Notes: generated by a model from the letters alone, not told the origin. Positions 11,601-21,948 are shown, counted from the first letter of the stretch. The stretch: DNA of 64,000 nt from Diplolepis rosae (GCA_030998225.1 JAPYXD010000555.1:5022001-5086000); one strand, 5' to 3'. Numbers and translations are program-made.

Positions 11601-14600
11601 CCATCTATGATGGGTACGTTTCACTTTCGAAATTTCTCATATTTCGACTACAGTAGGGCTTAGAAAGTTGAATCAATAAAAGTGGATTTTACCATCTCCG
11701 ATGGTAGTAATTCCAAATTGAAGAAAAAACATTTTTTTTATTGCATCATTTCGTAGTGCCACTGTTGATCTTCGTTACTCCTTGTCGATTCCCGTAATTT
11801 ATTTGTCAAGTGGCAAACAGCGTAGACGGAAAAAACCTACCTAAATAGCGCCGACCTAGGGAGAATTGAACCTACGACCTACGGCTTTTAACGCACCTAC
11901 GTCCTGCAACTAACGTACTAGACTACTCTCGCAATTGCGGTTCGAAATTTTGGAACTCATATTAGAAGACTGCTTTGCTAGAACGTTTTAAAGGAGGAGA
12001 AAAAGAGAATGTTTTACACGGAAAAAATAAGTACTGGGAAATTTACATGACAGAGTAATTAAGTACTAAAAGTACCGTTCTTGTACAATTTTATCAATAA
12101 ACCTGGAAAAGGTATAGAACTTTCCAAAAGTATTTAGTAGAAAGTCCGTGAAAATTCTGACTACGCAAAATGTATAATTTCTATGAATCATTTGTGAAAA
12201 TAAAGTTCAAAGATTGAATATTTTTACGAATTAATATAAAATTCTGAATATAGGCAGATAGAGCTCACACAGCACTCGTGCATGAAAATTTCAAAGCCAG
12301 TCAATGAAACTTTTATGGACTATCAAAGGCAATAAGAAACAAAAATTATTTTCGCAAGCTGTCTTTTCTTTATATACTATTTTATTGATTTTTATTACAA
12401 ATTATATTACCGCTGTTGAAATTAATATTATGCTGATAGGATTCGAACCTTAACTTTTACCTAACCTACATATATAACGCAGTCTAACCTTATAAATTAA
12501 ACCGCACGGCTACCGAAGCACTTGCGATACTTCTCAAGAAATGTTGGGTAGATTTTATCCTTTGAAAGTGCAGGGCCGTGTAAGAAATTGCTGCGCCTTG
12601 TTTCGCCATCAATTTTATATAAGGCTAGCAAAAGCTTTTAGATGAAGAGACTTTTAATAAATTAATTACTGAATTCTACAATATCAAATATAAGAATTTC
12701 ATAATTTCTGAAGTTTATGTCAATTTACAAAGTGATAAAAATTTTGCGTATCTAAAAAACTGACATTGACAACTGCGCATCGTACCAGTAAAAATTTCAC
12801 AAGACTTTCAAGCGCAGTCCAAGAATTTTTCTTTGATTTGTATAGCAGGTATTCATCTTTTCCTAATCAAATTATTCTATCCTAACTCTTTTAAACGTGA
12901 AGCACTCTTTAGAAGAAGTATTATTTGCCTTTCTATAATTTTTTCAAAAACTATACAATAAAATTTGAAAGAATTTCATTCATTGACTGTGCTTGAATTA
13001 ATCTAGGACATTATTTCTTTTTTTCGATGAAGTTCTAAGTTTCTTAATGAAAAGTATATAGGATCTTCGGAAAAATTTGTCCTGTCCAAAAGTCGAGGAC
13101 TGTCAAGTAAATTTCCCAGTATTTATTTTTTCCGTGTATATTGTAAACACGAAAGATATTCATACACATCTTTAAAGGTATATTTTGTCCAAAAAAAAAG
13201 TTGGTATATGAATTTTCAATTTTTACCATTATTCTTGGTAGTATTTCCCGAATCGTGTTATATTAAGTAGCATATTTTTGGAACTAACTGACAGAAATTC
13301 ATAATGTTTCTGGTTTACCGTCAAAAATGGTACTTTCAACCATCAAATTTCTATCCGTGTGTTAGCTAGGGAAGCTATATTTAAAATAATTTGTTAAGAA
13401 ATTAAACGCTGTACAAAATTTGTTTATTGCAAACAACATTCAAAAAGTGTCTTTTTTTAAAATTCACAAGTAGATTTGTAAAGAATGTTCTAATGAACAA
13501 AATTAAGATTAGTTATAAGGAGGTAAAGATTATTATGATTGTATACGATGTTAATAATTGGCTTTAGGGTCCAGAAATGATAACTCAGGAAGTTACATAC
13601 TTTCAAACGTCAATTATTAACATCAACATCGTATACAATTATTATTTGAGGGTCGATACAAGTCCTACTTTATAAATATTATTATGATTATTGCGAAAGC
13701 TAGAATTTAGAAAAAATAAAGGTGCCTCTTCTGAGATAATTTTGTGAAAAAATAAATGTTTTCTGTTTTTTCTTTAAAAAGATTAAAATACAAGACATGT
13801 TGGTTAGAAATTACAAAATTCGAAAATCATCTACTTTTACGCAAAGTCAATGAAGCAGTCTATTTTTTTTTCATGTATTCTGATAAATTAAAAAATTTTT
13901 GAGAAATAGTTTGAATTCTGAACAGTCAACATTCTAAAATTTATGTTCGGGGAACTGAGATTATAAATTAATATTTTCCTGGTAAATTCTATTCTCGTTA
14001 CAAATAATCACTTTTGATTATTATACATACTTTCAGACTCGTCGCTTTCATTTTGGATGCACCGACTGTGGGAAAAGTTTCGATTTCCTGCATTTCCCAG
14101 ATTGATTTCAAAGTTGATGAATTTTGTGATAAAACGACTTCGATCTATCATACAGACGTCGTAAATTACACCAACCAAAAGATACGCTTCCGTTCTCCAT
14201 AATTTTTTCTACATTCGTAAAAATAATAAATGGTCATTAAAATTTCTTTATAATTTTTAATAATATTAAAATTTCTCTTTGTATGAGTTTATTAAATCAA
14301 AAAAGTAATATAGTTCATCACGTCCTATAAAGTCAAAAACAGTGGATATATAGGCTAAAGGGACGTATGCACACCAAAGTTATATGAATTCAATGTTCAC
14401 ATGATAAAATTGGGGTCACTGTTGCCTCGAGTAGGCCTCGAGTAATGTACCAAATTGGCGGTGAATTTTGCAACCAGTAAATTGATATCTGCCCGCTTGA
14501 AACAAGTTTACAAATTTGAGTTAAATAAGACATAGAATTTGAGAGGTTTACATTGTAAATACATTTAGCTATTAAAAAATTGTAATAAAAGAAAATATTA

Positions 14601-17600
14601 TTAAATGGATTGAATTAATTGAATTATATATTATGTTATATCTATTATTATATTACATTGCATCAAGTAATTAAATATAAAATTAGGATGTTGAAAAAGC
14701 TATCGCTGTTTTATTCGTTTAAATTAATGCCTCATTTTAAACAATTAGTGAAAAACATGTAATTAAAAGTATTGTCCATCGCTAGCCACTAATTTTTCCC
14801 ATCTCTCTGGCAGCATATGAATTCCACGTCGGAAAACGACACGTCGATAGCGATCTCCCTTAAGGGGGGAACCTGGTTTAAAACGCCGAAAATTGCATGA
14901 TATTCGGCACAGTTTTTTAGGCTGCCTAACTTATGAAATGTTTCAAGTACTGTTGAAGTAGGTCATAGATACACAAGTCTTGCAGAACAAATTTATTTTA
15001 ATTTTATTCGATAATGTTTAGCAATAAAAATTCGTATTTGTTTGGGGCACTACTCGCTTGAAGATTCTCCACTGCGTACATGATAGCGATCGTCCTTTTT
15101 ATCTGAAACATTAAAACCAAAATTTTTTTTTGCACTTTAGGAGTTTACCATATTTTCTATTTAAACCTAAGAAATTTATTGAAATGTTAAAAATTACAAA
15201 TTTTATGAGTGTTTAAAAAAAATTCGCGTTTTACTGACGAAATTTTGAGATAATTAACAAAAAATAGGTATTAAAAAAAAAATTTTATGTGATTTTTTAG
15301 GTTCTCATAGAAGCTTACACTTTCAGCTCTAGAAAGAGCTATCAATTGAAAAAATGCGGCAATTAAAACATTCTTAATCGTGTACGCAGTGCAGGAAAAT
15401 GCTGTTTCGAGAAAATCGCGTTCACAGTTTTTTCCAAAAGTTAGCTGTCTCCTGAGCGCACGGTCTCTCAGAGGATATATCTGCGAAACAATTTGGAATT
15501 TGCCTCTGAAATTTTGGAAACATATTTCTGAATATATTTCTGATCGAATGAGATGACTTTCAAAAAATTGACTTTTTTTACCCTCTAAACCAGGTTCCCC
15601 CCTTAAGACCGTATGGTAGGCCTTGACGTCACCAATTATATATGACCACTTTATAATTAAAATAATAATTTAAACAAATTTTCCGGAGAATACAGTAATG
15701 CGGTACTTTTTTCTGCATTTCTATTCTCCGAAAAGTTCATTTAAATTATTATTTTATCAGTAAAATGGTCGTATGTAATTGGTGATATCGGACCCTACCG
15801 CACGGCTTTAAGGGGTAACACCACTGTAAACGCCAAAAACAACACGCTTTTTCAAGAATTTTTTTTGATGGAAGGAAAGGGAATACAATTATAATGATTT
15901 GGGAAGTTATTATTTATATATTGAAATAAAAAATTACAAATTTTCAATAAAAAATGTTACAAAATTGCAGCACTGGAGACATTTCCGTAATTTGTAAAAC
16001 AAAGTAAAAATTTTTTTCTTAAACTACATGAGAATAGCCAGAGAAACACTTAGGGGATTCAAAAAAATATTAATTTTTGTGTAATTGGCAAGCATTTGAA
16101 AAAAAAACTCATTTTTGGACCAAAAAAAAACGGCACTTAATGGTTTCGCTCGGTTCGGTTTCTAAGCTCAAGGATATCGTAATGTATGCACTTTTCTTCG
16201 CCAGTCACGATACAATGCAAAAAACCTTTTCTTTTCTGCCATTGAAGTAGCTGTTCACACTTGAAACGACATCCGTTCGACGTTTCTCGGCTTCAACTCG
16301 TACGGTGCCCAATTTCCTTGCTTTTAAATCATTCCTAATGCTTCCAAGCATTTCGAAACTATTGTGTGATTAACTTCTAATGATTCTGCAAGTTCAGCTG
16401 GCGTCTGACATGAGTCTTAATCAAGTAATTCCTCCAATTCTTCGTTTTCAAACTTTTTCGGTGCGCCAGAGCGTTCTTTATCTTTAACATTAAAATCATT
16501 ATTTTTGAAGCGTCTAAACCAATCTCTGCATGTTGTTTCCGACGGAGCATAGTCGCCGTGAGTTCCAACAAGAATTCTCTGTGCTTCAGCTGCAGATTTT
16601 TTTTTAATAATGTAGTGTAGTAAAATTTCCCGCAAATACTCCTTTTTCGGAACGAAATTCGACATGTTTAACGCTATGAAAAAAAAGTAATTTACACTTC
16701 GGCATAACGAAATACACTGAATTTCAAGCTTGGTAACTTGCTTAGAGTACTTTTTTATAGATGCGTTACCATCTTAAAATACATGCACGCAGCTCCGGTA
16801 ACGCCATCTGTTGAAAAACAGGGAGAACCTATTCAATATACCAATATAATTATAATTTAATACAAATAATGTAATGTAATTGTAATTAATTAAATATAAT
16901 GTAATAATAGATATAATATAATGAATAATAAATATAATGCATAATTAATTTTATTTCATTGATTAAATGTACTTAATAATATTTTATTTTGTTAAAATTT
17001 TTTAGTAGCCGAATATTTTTGACTCATTACTGATTTATATATTAATAAACTAATAACTTTTCCCAAACTTCTTAAATTTTCTTAAAAATTGTTAAAGTTT
17101 TTAGCTTTGAATATTTTCATGGTTGTGAATATGATATAAAAAAGGGATGAAAGAAAAATAAAAGGAAGGAAGGGATTTCAAAAGGGATTTTAATATGTCA
17201 ATTCATGCGAATAAATTTTAAACATTTCAGCTGATCGAATTCTCATCAATGCCCTGTCACAAATTAATATCAGCGTACACCAATTTGTTTGAATTCATGA
17301 ATGTTTTAAGGAAAACTTCAATTTATCTGAATTCGACTATGTGAATATGGTAAAAGTCTGATTAATGCTTTTCATTTCGCAAGGTAGAAAGCAGAGTTTA
17401 AATGAATGCAGATGAATTGGATCAGCTGACCCACCTAAATTTTATTTCATAGGATCGCTAAATTTAATAAAAAGCAACTAATTTCAGTGAATTATTGAAG
17501 TTTCTTCTATTTCTAGTTATCATTTGCTATAAAAATATTAATATCCTACAGATTTTCCTGTAGATTTTGAAGTTTCATAAAATTTAATTAGTAATTACAC

Positions 17601-19817
17601 ATTTACAGTAGAAGAACTGATTTATTACGTTTATTAGTTGACGTAATACCTTTTGATGAATTTTTCATTATGCTTACTTCTATAATAGCTGCTGCTGGTT
17701 CTACTTCGACGCCGGGCACTGAAGATGATTCTGGATCATCAATTTCCGTTTTGAGCGAAAACAGCAGTCTGCCTCGATAAATGGGTAATGCAATTGAACA
17801 TTTTCCTGTGCAGGAATACGACGTGGCTGAATCATAAGCGTAAAGGTGAATAAAAGATGGTCCAAAAGTTGGCAGAAAACCTATATAGAGAAATTTCATG
17901 AATTGAATTTATTAAATTATCGAATTTTTTAAAATTATAAAGTTTCTGAATGAGTTTGAAATTATTATTCTTAAATAAATATAAATTTTATATTATTTTT
18001 ATATTTTATATATATATAAATTATCAAGGAAAAGATTGATTTCCTCTCAAGATAAGTAAAATGCTATCGATAAGGTAGGAATCTTGGATATGATTATAGA
18101 TGAATCTATAAATTTAGGATTTCTACATTTTCAGTCAGCCTGACATCTATCATGGCAATCCAGAAATCATAAAGATTTGATAAATGTTACCATATTCTCC
18201 AGAATGTGATATTTTCTTCAAATTCAATGTATAAGTAGCAATTATTTTGTTACTACAACCTCGAATTCGATTCTTCAAAACGATTCTGACACGATGGAAC
18301 AGAGGAGGAAACATTTCTCTGAATATAACTTTTTCATTGAATCGAGGCTCACATTCGTGTTTCTGCTGGCTCGTTAAACCCTAAAGAAAGTTTAAAATTT
18401 TTTTGCAGAAGATAACACAATCTCAAAATAGTATTGAGTATTATATCATAATTTAATTTTTTTAAACAAGTTCATACATGTTGGTTTAAAACGAAACAAG
18501 TGAATTTTCTCACCTTCATTCCAGCGAACGATATTTGTACGAAAGGGTTAATATTTTTTTGATCGCTTGAATAGTGATAAGAACTAAGAGAACCTGTTAA
18601 ACCATCTGCTCGATAAATTACAAAAATGTAACTAGCTCTTTGTCTCGTGAGCTGTAAACCATTTCCCAAAGGCAACAATAAATTTCTGGGAATAAATTTG
18701 TGATATAATTGGTTTATCAATCCAAATAATATGTGTAAAGACAAAGATAAGAAAATTTGAAAAGATGGTAGCAATCAATTGTAAGTATTTTTTATTTAGT
18801 CACCCTTCAATATCATCTTCACCCTCTGTTTCGGGGTGTGTTTTTACTTTCATCCCCTTTGCTTCCACAACAATATTACATTTAACATATCCTTTAGCCC
18901 TTCCTGTACGATCCTTTGGATTTGTTAGCATCGCCCATTTGTGATAATATTCGTGATCTGTAGAACAATATAAAATTTTATAAATCGCACGCTAAAAATA
19001 TACATATTTACCAAAAATTTTATTAAGTGATTGATAAGAAAATTCTCCATAATTTGGTGGACATTACATGTATTTTAATATGATATTATGTTTCAAAAAT
19101 AAAATTTCAATAAATTTATTATGAAATTTGAACAGAAATTATTTACAGTGGCAAATTTTGTCTGAATCAAACGAATATTTTTCCGAGTGCGTCTTTTTAT
19201 TGACACTACCCCCGAGACACAATATGGAATTTTTTTTAAAAAACGTATAAACTCAAATTAAAATTTTCAAATTTTTCAATCGATATAAATAATGATCTTT
19301 TTAAATTTGTTGGTTTTTATATTAATAAAATTTCAACATTGATATTAGAAACTTAATTTCTATTCTACCTGAAATTTACCCGACAATTCAAAATATGTTA
19401 AACAAAATTAGAATACCTGGTTGATCCCATACCGTGGCCACTTCGAAAACTATGCTGCCATGAAATTTGGTTCGCTTTAGGCAGTTACGCAAATAAACTG
19501 ATATGGTAATCTTTGTGCTCAGAAAGGCATCAAAATTACACGTTAAATCGAATACGAAGTACTAAAATAGTGCATTAAAATTTAATAAGTTCTCATACAA
19601 CCAAGTAATTGAATCGTAGTAACCAAAATATAACCAGGCTAACCTCATTAAAAAATGGATTATCAGTTTGTTTACGAACAAGTGTTTTCTTTTTCTGGTT
19701 TCCAACTTGAACCACAACCATGGGATCTCCATTTGGAACGAGATGTCTTGCTTCAAGAATTGTCACTAAAACTTCATAAAAACCATATTTTGAGAAGTCT
19801 TTTTTTCTGAATGGCAT
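5303..19817 (-). CDS. Ferlin family protein (otoferlin/misfire-like), 10 exons, 3' part beyond window
   Basis: Ten exons (19644-19817, 19417-19561, 18804-18957, 18514-18685, 18191-18380, 17678-17880, 14031-14208, 9104-9294, 5828-6142, 5303-5635) join in one frame of 685 codons with no stop. In order they give a C2 domain (about residues 10-115), the FerI segment ending in a DDIEGNLLLP-type linker, a second C2 domain (about 165-290, ending GFLPTFGPSFIHLY), the YRGRLL block, the central helical FerA-like region, and the FerB hallmark LPDVFIWMLVGSKRVAYAR (about 579-597). Ferlins are tail-anchored, Ca2+-responsive C2 proteins of vesicle fusion; Drosophila misfire acts in sperm. The first exon has an in-frame TGA upstream of its ATG, so the usual N-terminal C2A is absent or lies on an unseen upstream exon. 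Later C2 domains and the membrane anchor must lie left of the window. Introns of 3.0, 3.5 and 4.7 kb are full of transposons. Confidence 0.9.
5828..6142 (-). CDS. Ferlin exon 9 (central helical region)
   Basis: Acceptor TTGTTTCAG, donor GAAGAT/GTAAAT, 105 codons in phase 0. It encodes EVELEKLEALIAVEHESS ... HYCMHYLHIL ... TKLDRHRINLCRQEI ... YLRKIRNICED, a charged helical stretch equivalent to the ferlin FerA-like region. It ends just before the PQxxxPDVFIW block of exon 10. Confidence 0.88.
6320..6847. mobile_element. TTAA-flanked MITE (528 bp) in ferlin intron 8
   Basis: Perfect 16-bp terminal inverted repeats (ggtggcttgagcgttt) are flanked by TTAA at 6316-6319 and 6848-6851. TTAA duplication is the mark of piggyBac-type insertion. 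There is no coding capacity. Confidence 0.8.
7087..7146. repeat. Perfect 20-bp hairpin
   Basis: aattgcactatttactattt at 7087-7106 is followed, after a 20-nt loop, by its exact inverse at 7127-7146. It lies in ferlin intron 8. It could be a tiny MITE remnant or a structured RNA segment; nothing else identifies it. Confidence 0.5.
7666..8381. mobile_element. TTAA-flanked MITE (716 bp) in ferlin intron 8
   Basis: The ends start gggagtc and are imperfect inverted repeats over about 20 bp (gggagtcgtatcgtgtagca against gggagtcttctcatgtaaca). TTAA flanks both ends (7662-7665 and 8382-8385). There is no transposase frame. Confidence 0.65.
8690..8862. repeat. Palindrome
   Basis: The left arm (cttttcccaacccatct... 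to ...gatctgaaaatgg) and right arm (cattttcccgtctcaaaac... to ...gttgggaaaag) are inverted copies of about 60 bp around a 45-bp loop. The element is non-coding. Confidence 0.7.
8867..8982. repeat. Small hairpin repeat ending gttttactcgtgggg
   Basis: gttttactcgtggggaacaa at 8867 pairs with the inverted ccccactagtaaaac at 8968-8982. The same terminal string (cccactagtaaaac) recurs alone near 23277-23290, so this is a dispersed family. It lies about 120 bp from ferlin exon 8. Confidence 0.55.
9104..9294 (-). CDS. Ferlin exon 8 (KPC-x-Y block), ends at a GC donor
   Basis: Acceptor GTATCAG. It encodes EETEKHIEYES ... YNYMPLGSNKPCMYVKS, CWPNLEWRTLNSNIL and SFIANFL. This matches the ferlin YFHLPY...KPC-x-YI..WWPD.RRRLYN.NI block. 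The only in-frame join to exon 9 that keeps an ungapped match to ferlins uses a GCAAGT donor at 9103. The alternative GT donor at 9099 would need a weak acceptor and inserts extra residues. Confidence 0.85.
9711..11354. repeat. Foldback element (1.64 kb) with a nested palindrome
   Basis: The outer arms are diverged inverted copies (for example gttgaaattaacgttgaaag at 9719 against its inverse near 11330-11350). Homology can be followed inward past the block gttgcataaat(t/a)ttgtaata. A second inverted pair, 10246-10764, bounded by attctgcgtt/aacgcagaat, sits at the centre. No protein frame is convincing. It lies in ferlin intron 7. Confidence 0.7.
12017..13136. mobile_element. TA-flanked inverted-repeat element ending CACGGAAAAAA
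   Basis: The left end cacggaaaaaataagtactg and the right end, its inverse (with cccagtatttattttttccg), give about 30 bp of terminal inverted repeat. TA flanks both sides (12015-12016 and 13137-13138). A weaker outer inverted pair with similar ends (near 11420 and 13360) suggests it sits inside another such element. A T-arm-like string, ggttcgaatcc in reverse at about 12431, is noted but not called a tRNA. Confidence 0.6.
13516..13660. repeat. Small palindrome
   Basis: attattatgattgtatacga and its inverse near 13625-13650 form a hairpin of about 140 bp that includes gatgttaataattg. It is non-coding and sits in ferlin intron 7. Confidence 0.55.
14031..14208 (-). CDS. Ferlin exon 7 (FEINLGNAGN block)
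   Basis: Acceptor ATGTAG, donor GAAA/GTATGT. It encodes KKLWRTEAYLLVGVIYDVCM then IDRSRFITKFINFEINLGNA and GN. This aligns with the ferlin segment (L)-F-G-A-x-x-x-A-x-M-I-D ... ISFEVSIGNYGN. The exon leaves one base that completes a Ser codon with exon 8. No usable Met-initiated frame marks it. Confidence 0.85.
14864..15602. mobile_element. TTAA MITE (739 bp) inside the mariner relic
   Basis: The terminal inverted repeat ggggggaacctggttta (17 bp, perfect) lies at both ends. TTAA is at 14860-14863 and 15603-15606. The mariner coding sequence breaks exactly at this TTAA, so the insertion is younger than the mariner. Confidence 0.85.
15607..15807. mobile_element. TTAA MITE (201 bp) abutting its neighbour
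   Basis: The arms around aataataatttaa and ttctccg form a long hairpin, with ends gaccgtatggtagg and its imperfect inverse. TTAA lies on both sides (15603-15606 and 15808-15811). The left TTAA is shared with the 739-bp MITE. Confidence 0.7.
15812..16136. other. TTAA-bounded segment of unknown origin
   Basis: This 325-bp stretch lies between TTAA at 15808-15811 and TTAA at 16137-16140, where the mariner homology resumes. It begins ggggtaacaccactg but its right end is not an inverse of that. It may be a truncated TTAA element or the remainder of an older one. Confidence 0.4.
17678..17880 (-). CDS. Ferlin exon 6 (GFLPTFGP block and YRGRLL)
   Basis: Acceptor CTATATAG, donor ATAGAA/GTAAGC. It encodes GFLPTFGPSFIHLYAYDSA and PIYRGRLLFSLKTEIDDPE, both diagnostic of ferlins, then a Glu/Pro/Val-rich stretch ending AAAIIE. 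The following intron is 3.5 kb and holds the mariner/TTAA stack. Confidence 0.92.
18191..18380 (-). CDS. Ferlin exon 5 (middle of C2 domain)
   Basis: Acceptor TTCTTTAG, donor TATG/GTAACA. It encodes GLTSQQKHECEPRFNEKVIF, then EMFPPLFHRVRIVLKNR and TLNLKKISHSGEY. The (E)PxFNExVxF, FPPL and L-x-L-x-KIS-x-x-G motifs align with the ferlin C2 continuation. No frame of 60 or more codons from a Met covers it, so it is easy to miss. Confidence 0.88.
18514..18685 (-). CDS. Ferlin exon 4 (start of next C2 domain)
   Basis: Acceptor ATTCCCAG, donor GAAG/GTGAGA. It encodes NLLLPLGNG ... RASYIFVIYRADGLTG ... NPFVQISFAGMK. The IYRA-(D/E)-GL and DPFVQVSFAG motifs are conserved in ferlins. Here the usual calcium-loop Asp of DPFVQ is Asn, so this domain may bind Ca2+ weakly. 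Confidence 0.9.
18804..18957 (-). CDS. Ferlin exon 3 (FerI and linker)
   Basis: Acceptor TTCTACAG, donor GAAGG/GTGACT. It encodes HEYYHKWAMLTNP ... GYVKCNIVVEAKGMK ... EGEDDIEG. The HKWAML and GYVKC-x-I-x-V blocks and the acidic DDIE linker are strong ferlin signatures. Confidence 0.9.
19417..19561 (-). CDS. Ferlin exon 2 (second half of C2, start of FerI)
   Basis: Acceptor CTATTTTAG, donor CCAG/GTATTC. It encodes YFVFDLTCNF ... KITISVYLRNCL ... GSIVFEVATVWDQP. It joins exon 1 after NE in phase 0 and leaves one base that completes Asp of WDQPDHEYYHKW with exon 3. The 82-bp intron before it is the shortest of the gene. Confidence 0.88.
19644..19817 (-). CDS. Ferlin exon 1 (start, first half of C2 domain)
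   Basis: 58 codons from ATG at 19817 to a donor GTTAGC. It reads MPFRKKDFSKYGFYEVLVTI and later DPMVVVQVGNQKKKT and NPFFNE, the classic start of a ferlin C2 domain (EARxL...DPxVxVQVG.QKK.T...NPFFNE). An in-frame TGA lies about 30 nt upstream. A different upstream exon spliced into an AG just before the ATG cannot be excluded. Confidence 0.85.
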
Positions 19818-20990
19818 TGTAACTTTTGGACAAGCAGTTTGTTTTCATTTCAAACTATTTGATTACAGAGGGCGACCAAAAAGCTGAAAGATCTCATTCT
19901 TCTGTTTATTTGATATTTCAAATTAATTTGATTGATTATCAATATTAAAGTTGGATTTAATGCAATAGGAACTCAATAGGACAAGGCAGCAACAGGTGCA
20001 ATATAGGATTTAATGATAATTTGATTAATTTTCAATTGCAAATGGTTGTAAATAATCTAAAAAAGGACTTTCCTTGCTGTAAAAAATGATAGTTTTTTCT
20101 TAAGTTTCAGAAAACAACAAATATATTATCTTTGATATGAAGGTACTCAATTCATCCTTTGGTGCGCTGAAATGTGTTCAATTTCTACCTGTTCTTAATT
20201 TTATCAAAAAGAAATTTTATTTAGAAGAAACTTAATTATTTTATCACTAGATAGCGCTGCTTGGCACTACTGCTGTAATGATTTTAAAATTATTGATTTA
20301 ACTTGTCTAAAGATTTATTCATTTGATAAAGCAAGGAATTTTCAATAAATAGCCTTCAAAAAGTATTGCAAAAATTGCATTTAAAATATTCTATATTTCT
20401 ATTTTTATCATCATTATAGCTCTCAATAATTCTATTTCTATCTTTGATTTTGATTAGATATTCTATTTTTCAATAGATAAGAACTACATTTACCTGAACT
20501 AGAACTAGATTAAAATTAACGAAGTACCTCATAAAATCAAACAAAATTAAACATAGATAAGTATGATAGATAGGTATATTGTCACTTTCAATCAGAAAAA
20601 ATACGCCACAATAGAAGGAGTTAGAATTTTAAAAAGACTCATGTTTTTATTCACTATGTTTTGTTTAAATGGGGTGGGGAGCTCATGTAAACGACTGTTT
20701 TTTTGAGAATTTTTTCCAGGAAAATGAAGACATTTATCAGATCGGAATAAAGTACATGATAATATTGACTATACAAAGCATTTGATTTTTTTTTATAGCT
20801 GAAAAAATCCAAAATGGTGGGGCTACAGCTGCTCGAAGTCGGCTCCTTCAATTTGCGCCGGAGAACACCCATCACCCAGGTCCTTGTAACTGACTAAAAT
20901 CAATGAATAAATTTTTGTTTTAATTAAAGTTAGTCATTTCGCTTCAAATAAATCTCAATATAGCAAAAAAAAAAGAATTATAATTACCAA
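19818..20990. other. Region upstream of the ferlin start; no gene seen
   Basis: AT-rich sequence that should contain the ferlin promoter or an unseen 5' exon. I see no convincing TATA or initiator context and no conserved frame. Confidence 0.4.
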
Positions 20991-21166
20991 AGCTTAGTCT
21001 GCGATGCCAGTGCCGTAAAGTAAACATTCTTCTTCCAAGGAAGCATCCAACTGTGCTGCCTTTTTCCTCTTTTCGAGCAGTCTTTTGTTTGGCTAAGAAA
21101 TTGAAAGGTAATGGTCGTAACGAGTGCGCGCTCGTTTATCTGCTTTTGGTACCTTTGAAACACAGC

Positions 21167-21424
21167 TCAGCTGGCTATTTCTGGGCACAGTTGTTGCTGC
21201 TGTCGGGCAGCAGGTTCTGTCGCACCTGAAGTTGGCCTAGCCATAAAGGCCCTGACTTGGCGAAGCAGCTGCTCCATGGAGGAGTCGCTGCTCGTGGTTG
21301 ACCCCAACACTGTGGCTACCGGATATAGGGCCTTCTCCTCCGGTCTCGTCTGTGGGGGCGGATCTTCCTTGGGAGTTGGCTCCCAGACCTCGGACATGGA
21401 CCCAAGGACTATGCCTCCTCCCAC
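21167..21424 (-). CDS. Pro/Gln-rich frame, possibly retroelement gag-like
   Basis: An 85-codon frame whose base composition is clearly richer in GC than its surroundings. From the second Met it reads MSEVWEPTPKEDPPPQTRP ... MEQLLRQVRAFMARP ... QQQQLCPEIAS. It lies just beyond, and on the same strand as, the gypsy integrase relic, and the LLxxVxAFMA(R)P helix resembles N-termini of some gag proteins. I do not recognise it firmly; it may simply be part of the same retroelement remnant. Confidence 0.35.
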   Translation of the reverse strand: MGGGIVLGSMSEVWEPTPKEDPPPQTRPEEKALYPVATVLGSTTSSDSSMEQLLRQVRAFMARPTSGATEPAARQQQQLCPEIAS

Positions 21425-21615
21425 TGAAATGAAAAACCAGTATTTTGGCTACTGCCATTCACGGCCACTTCCAGTTAGTTCCTGTACTCACGCTGGTTAT
21501 TTGACTTACATATTAATATCTACATACTTACATTAGTATCTACATAAAATACTGTTGCATGCTTTACTACGTCAATCATTGCCTGGTTCATCACCATTAT
21601 TGGCCTCGCCTGGAA

Positions 21616-21948
21616 CTACAATACGTTCGAATTGTCGGCGGTGTTCCAACCCTTTATCTCCAGTGGATTCCGATCTAGGGCTGTCTCCCTTTCAGGATCG
21701 TACGGTTTATCATCATCCTCATCTTGTGGGTACCTTTGGAGGTGCGAAACATGATACCGACCGGAGAGTTGGCCTTCTTGTGACCCATTTTTTTAGACCT
21801 TAGGAGAGATAACCTCTACCACTACATAGGGACCGGTGAACTTGTGTGCCAATTTACTGGCCACATTGCCTGTCGCGCTCGACAGTATCTGATTTGGTTT
21901 CTTGACCAAGTCGCTCACCTTAAAACATGGTCTCGGTGGCGACGGTTG
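21616..21948 (-). pseudogene. Gypsy-type integrase, C-terminal piece
   Basis: It reads KVSDLVKKPNQILSSATGNV ASKLAHKF TGPYVVVEVISPKV, then after a frameshift near 21795 GRYHVSHLQRYPQ and an acidic tail ending at a TAG at 21616. The pattern (G/S)D-x-V...Q-x-L-S..A...A-x-KLA-x-K-F-x-GPY-x-V is the C-terminal module of gypsy polyproteins. It continues the piece at 23533-23899; the Tc-like element at 21951-23530 sits between them. Confidence 0.75.

Larger units (their letters stand above)
14763..16665 (-). pseudogene. Mariner transposase relic, internally deleted and invaded
   Basis: The N-terminal helix-turn-helix part reads MSNFVPKKEYLREILLHYII ... TTCRDWFRRFKNNDFNVKD ... FENEELEELLD, then an in-frame stop. 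It continues as DSCQTPAELAESLEVNHTIV and, after frameshifts, through a GEEKCIHYDI block. After an interruption at 14860-16140 only GDRYRR fused to the C-terminus GIHMLPERWEKLVASDGQYF remains, ending at 14763. The sequence between the first and last catalytic Asp is lost. It belongs to the MSSFVP... class of mariners and is non-functional. Confidence 0.85.
14490..17100. repeat. AT-rich foldback split by a mariner relic
   Basis: Inverted arms flank the mariner: 14550-14690 (with agctattaaaaaattgtaat and tatatctattattatattac) and 16840-17030, read in reverse. This implies that the mariner jumped into the middle of an older palindrome. The outer boundaries are approximate. Confidence 0.55.

Noticed and set aside
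11850..11900. tRNA-like ggttcaattctccc on the minus strand
   Set aside because: Only a T-loop-like string; no cloverleaf.
12425..12530. tRNA gene on the minus strand (ggttcgaatcctatcagca)
   Set aside because: A B-box-like string exists, but I cannot form the acceptor, D and anticodon stems.
21276..21803. Plus-strand frames of 82-86 codons
   Set aside because: Antisense to the gypsy-derived minus-strand frames, where the recognisable motifs are.
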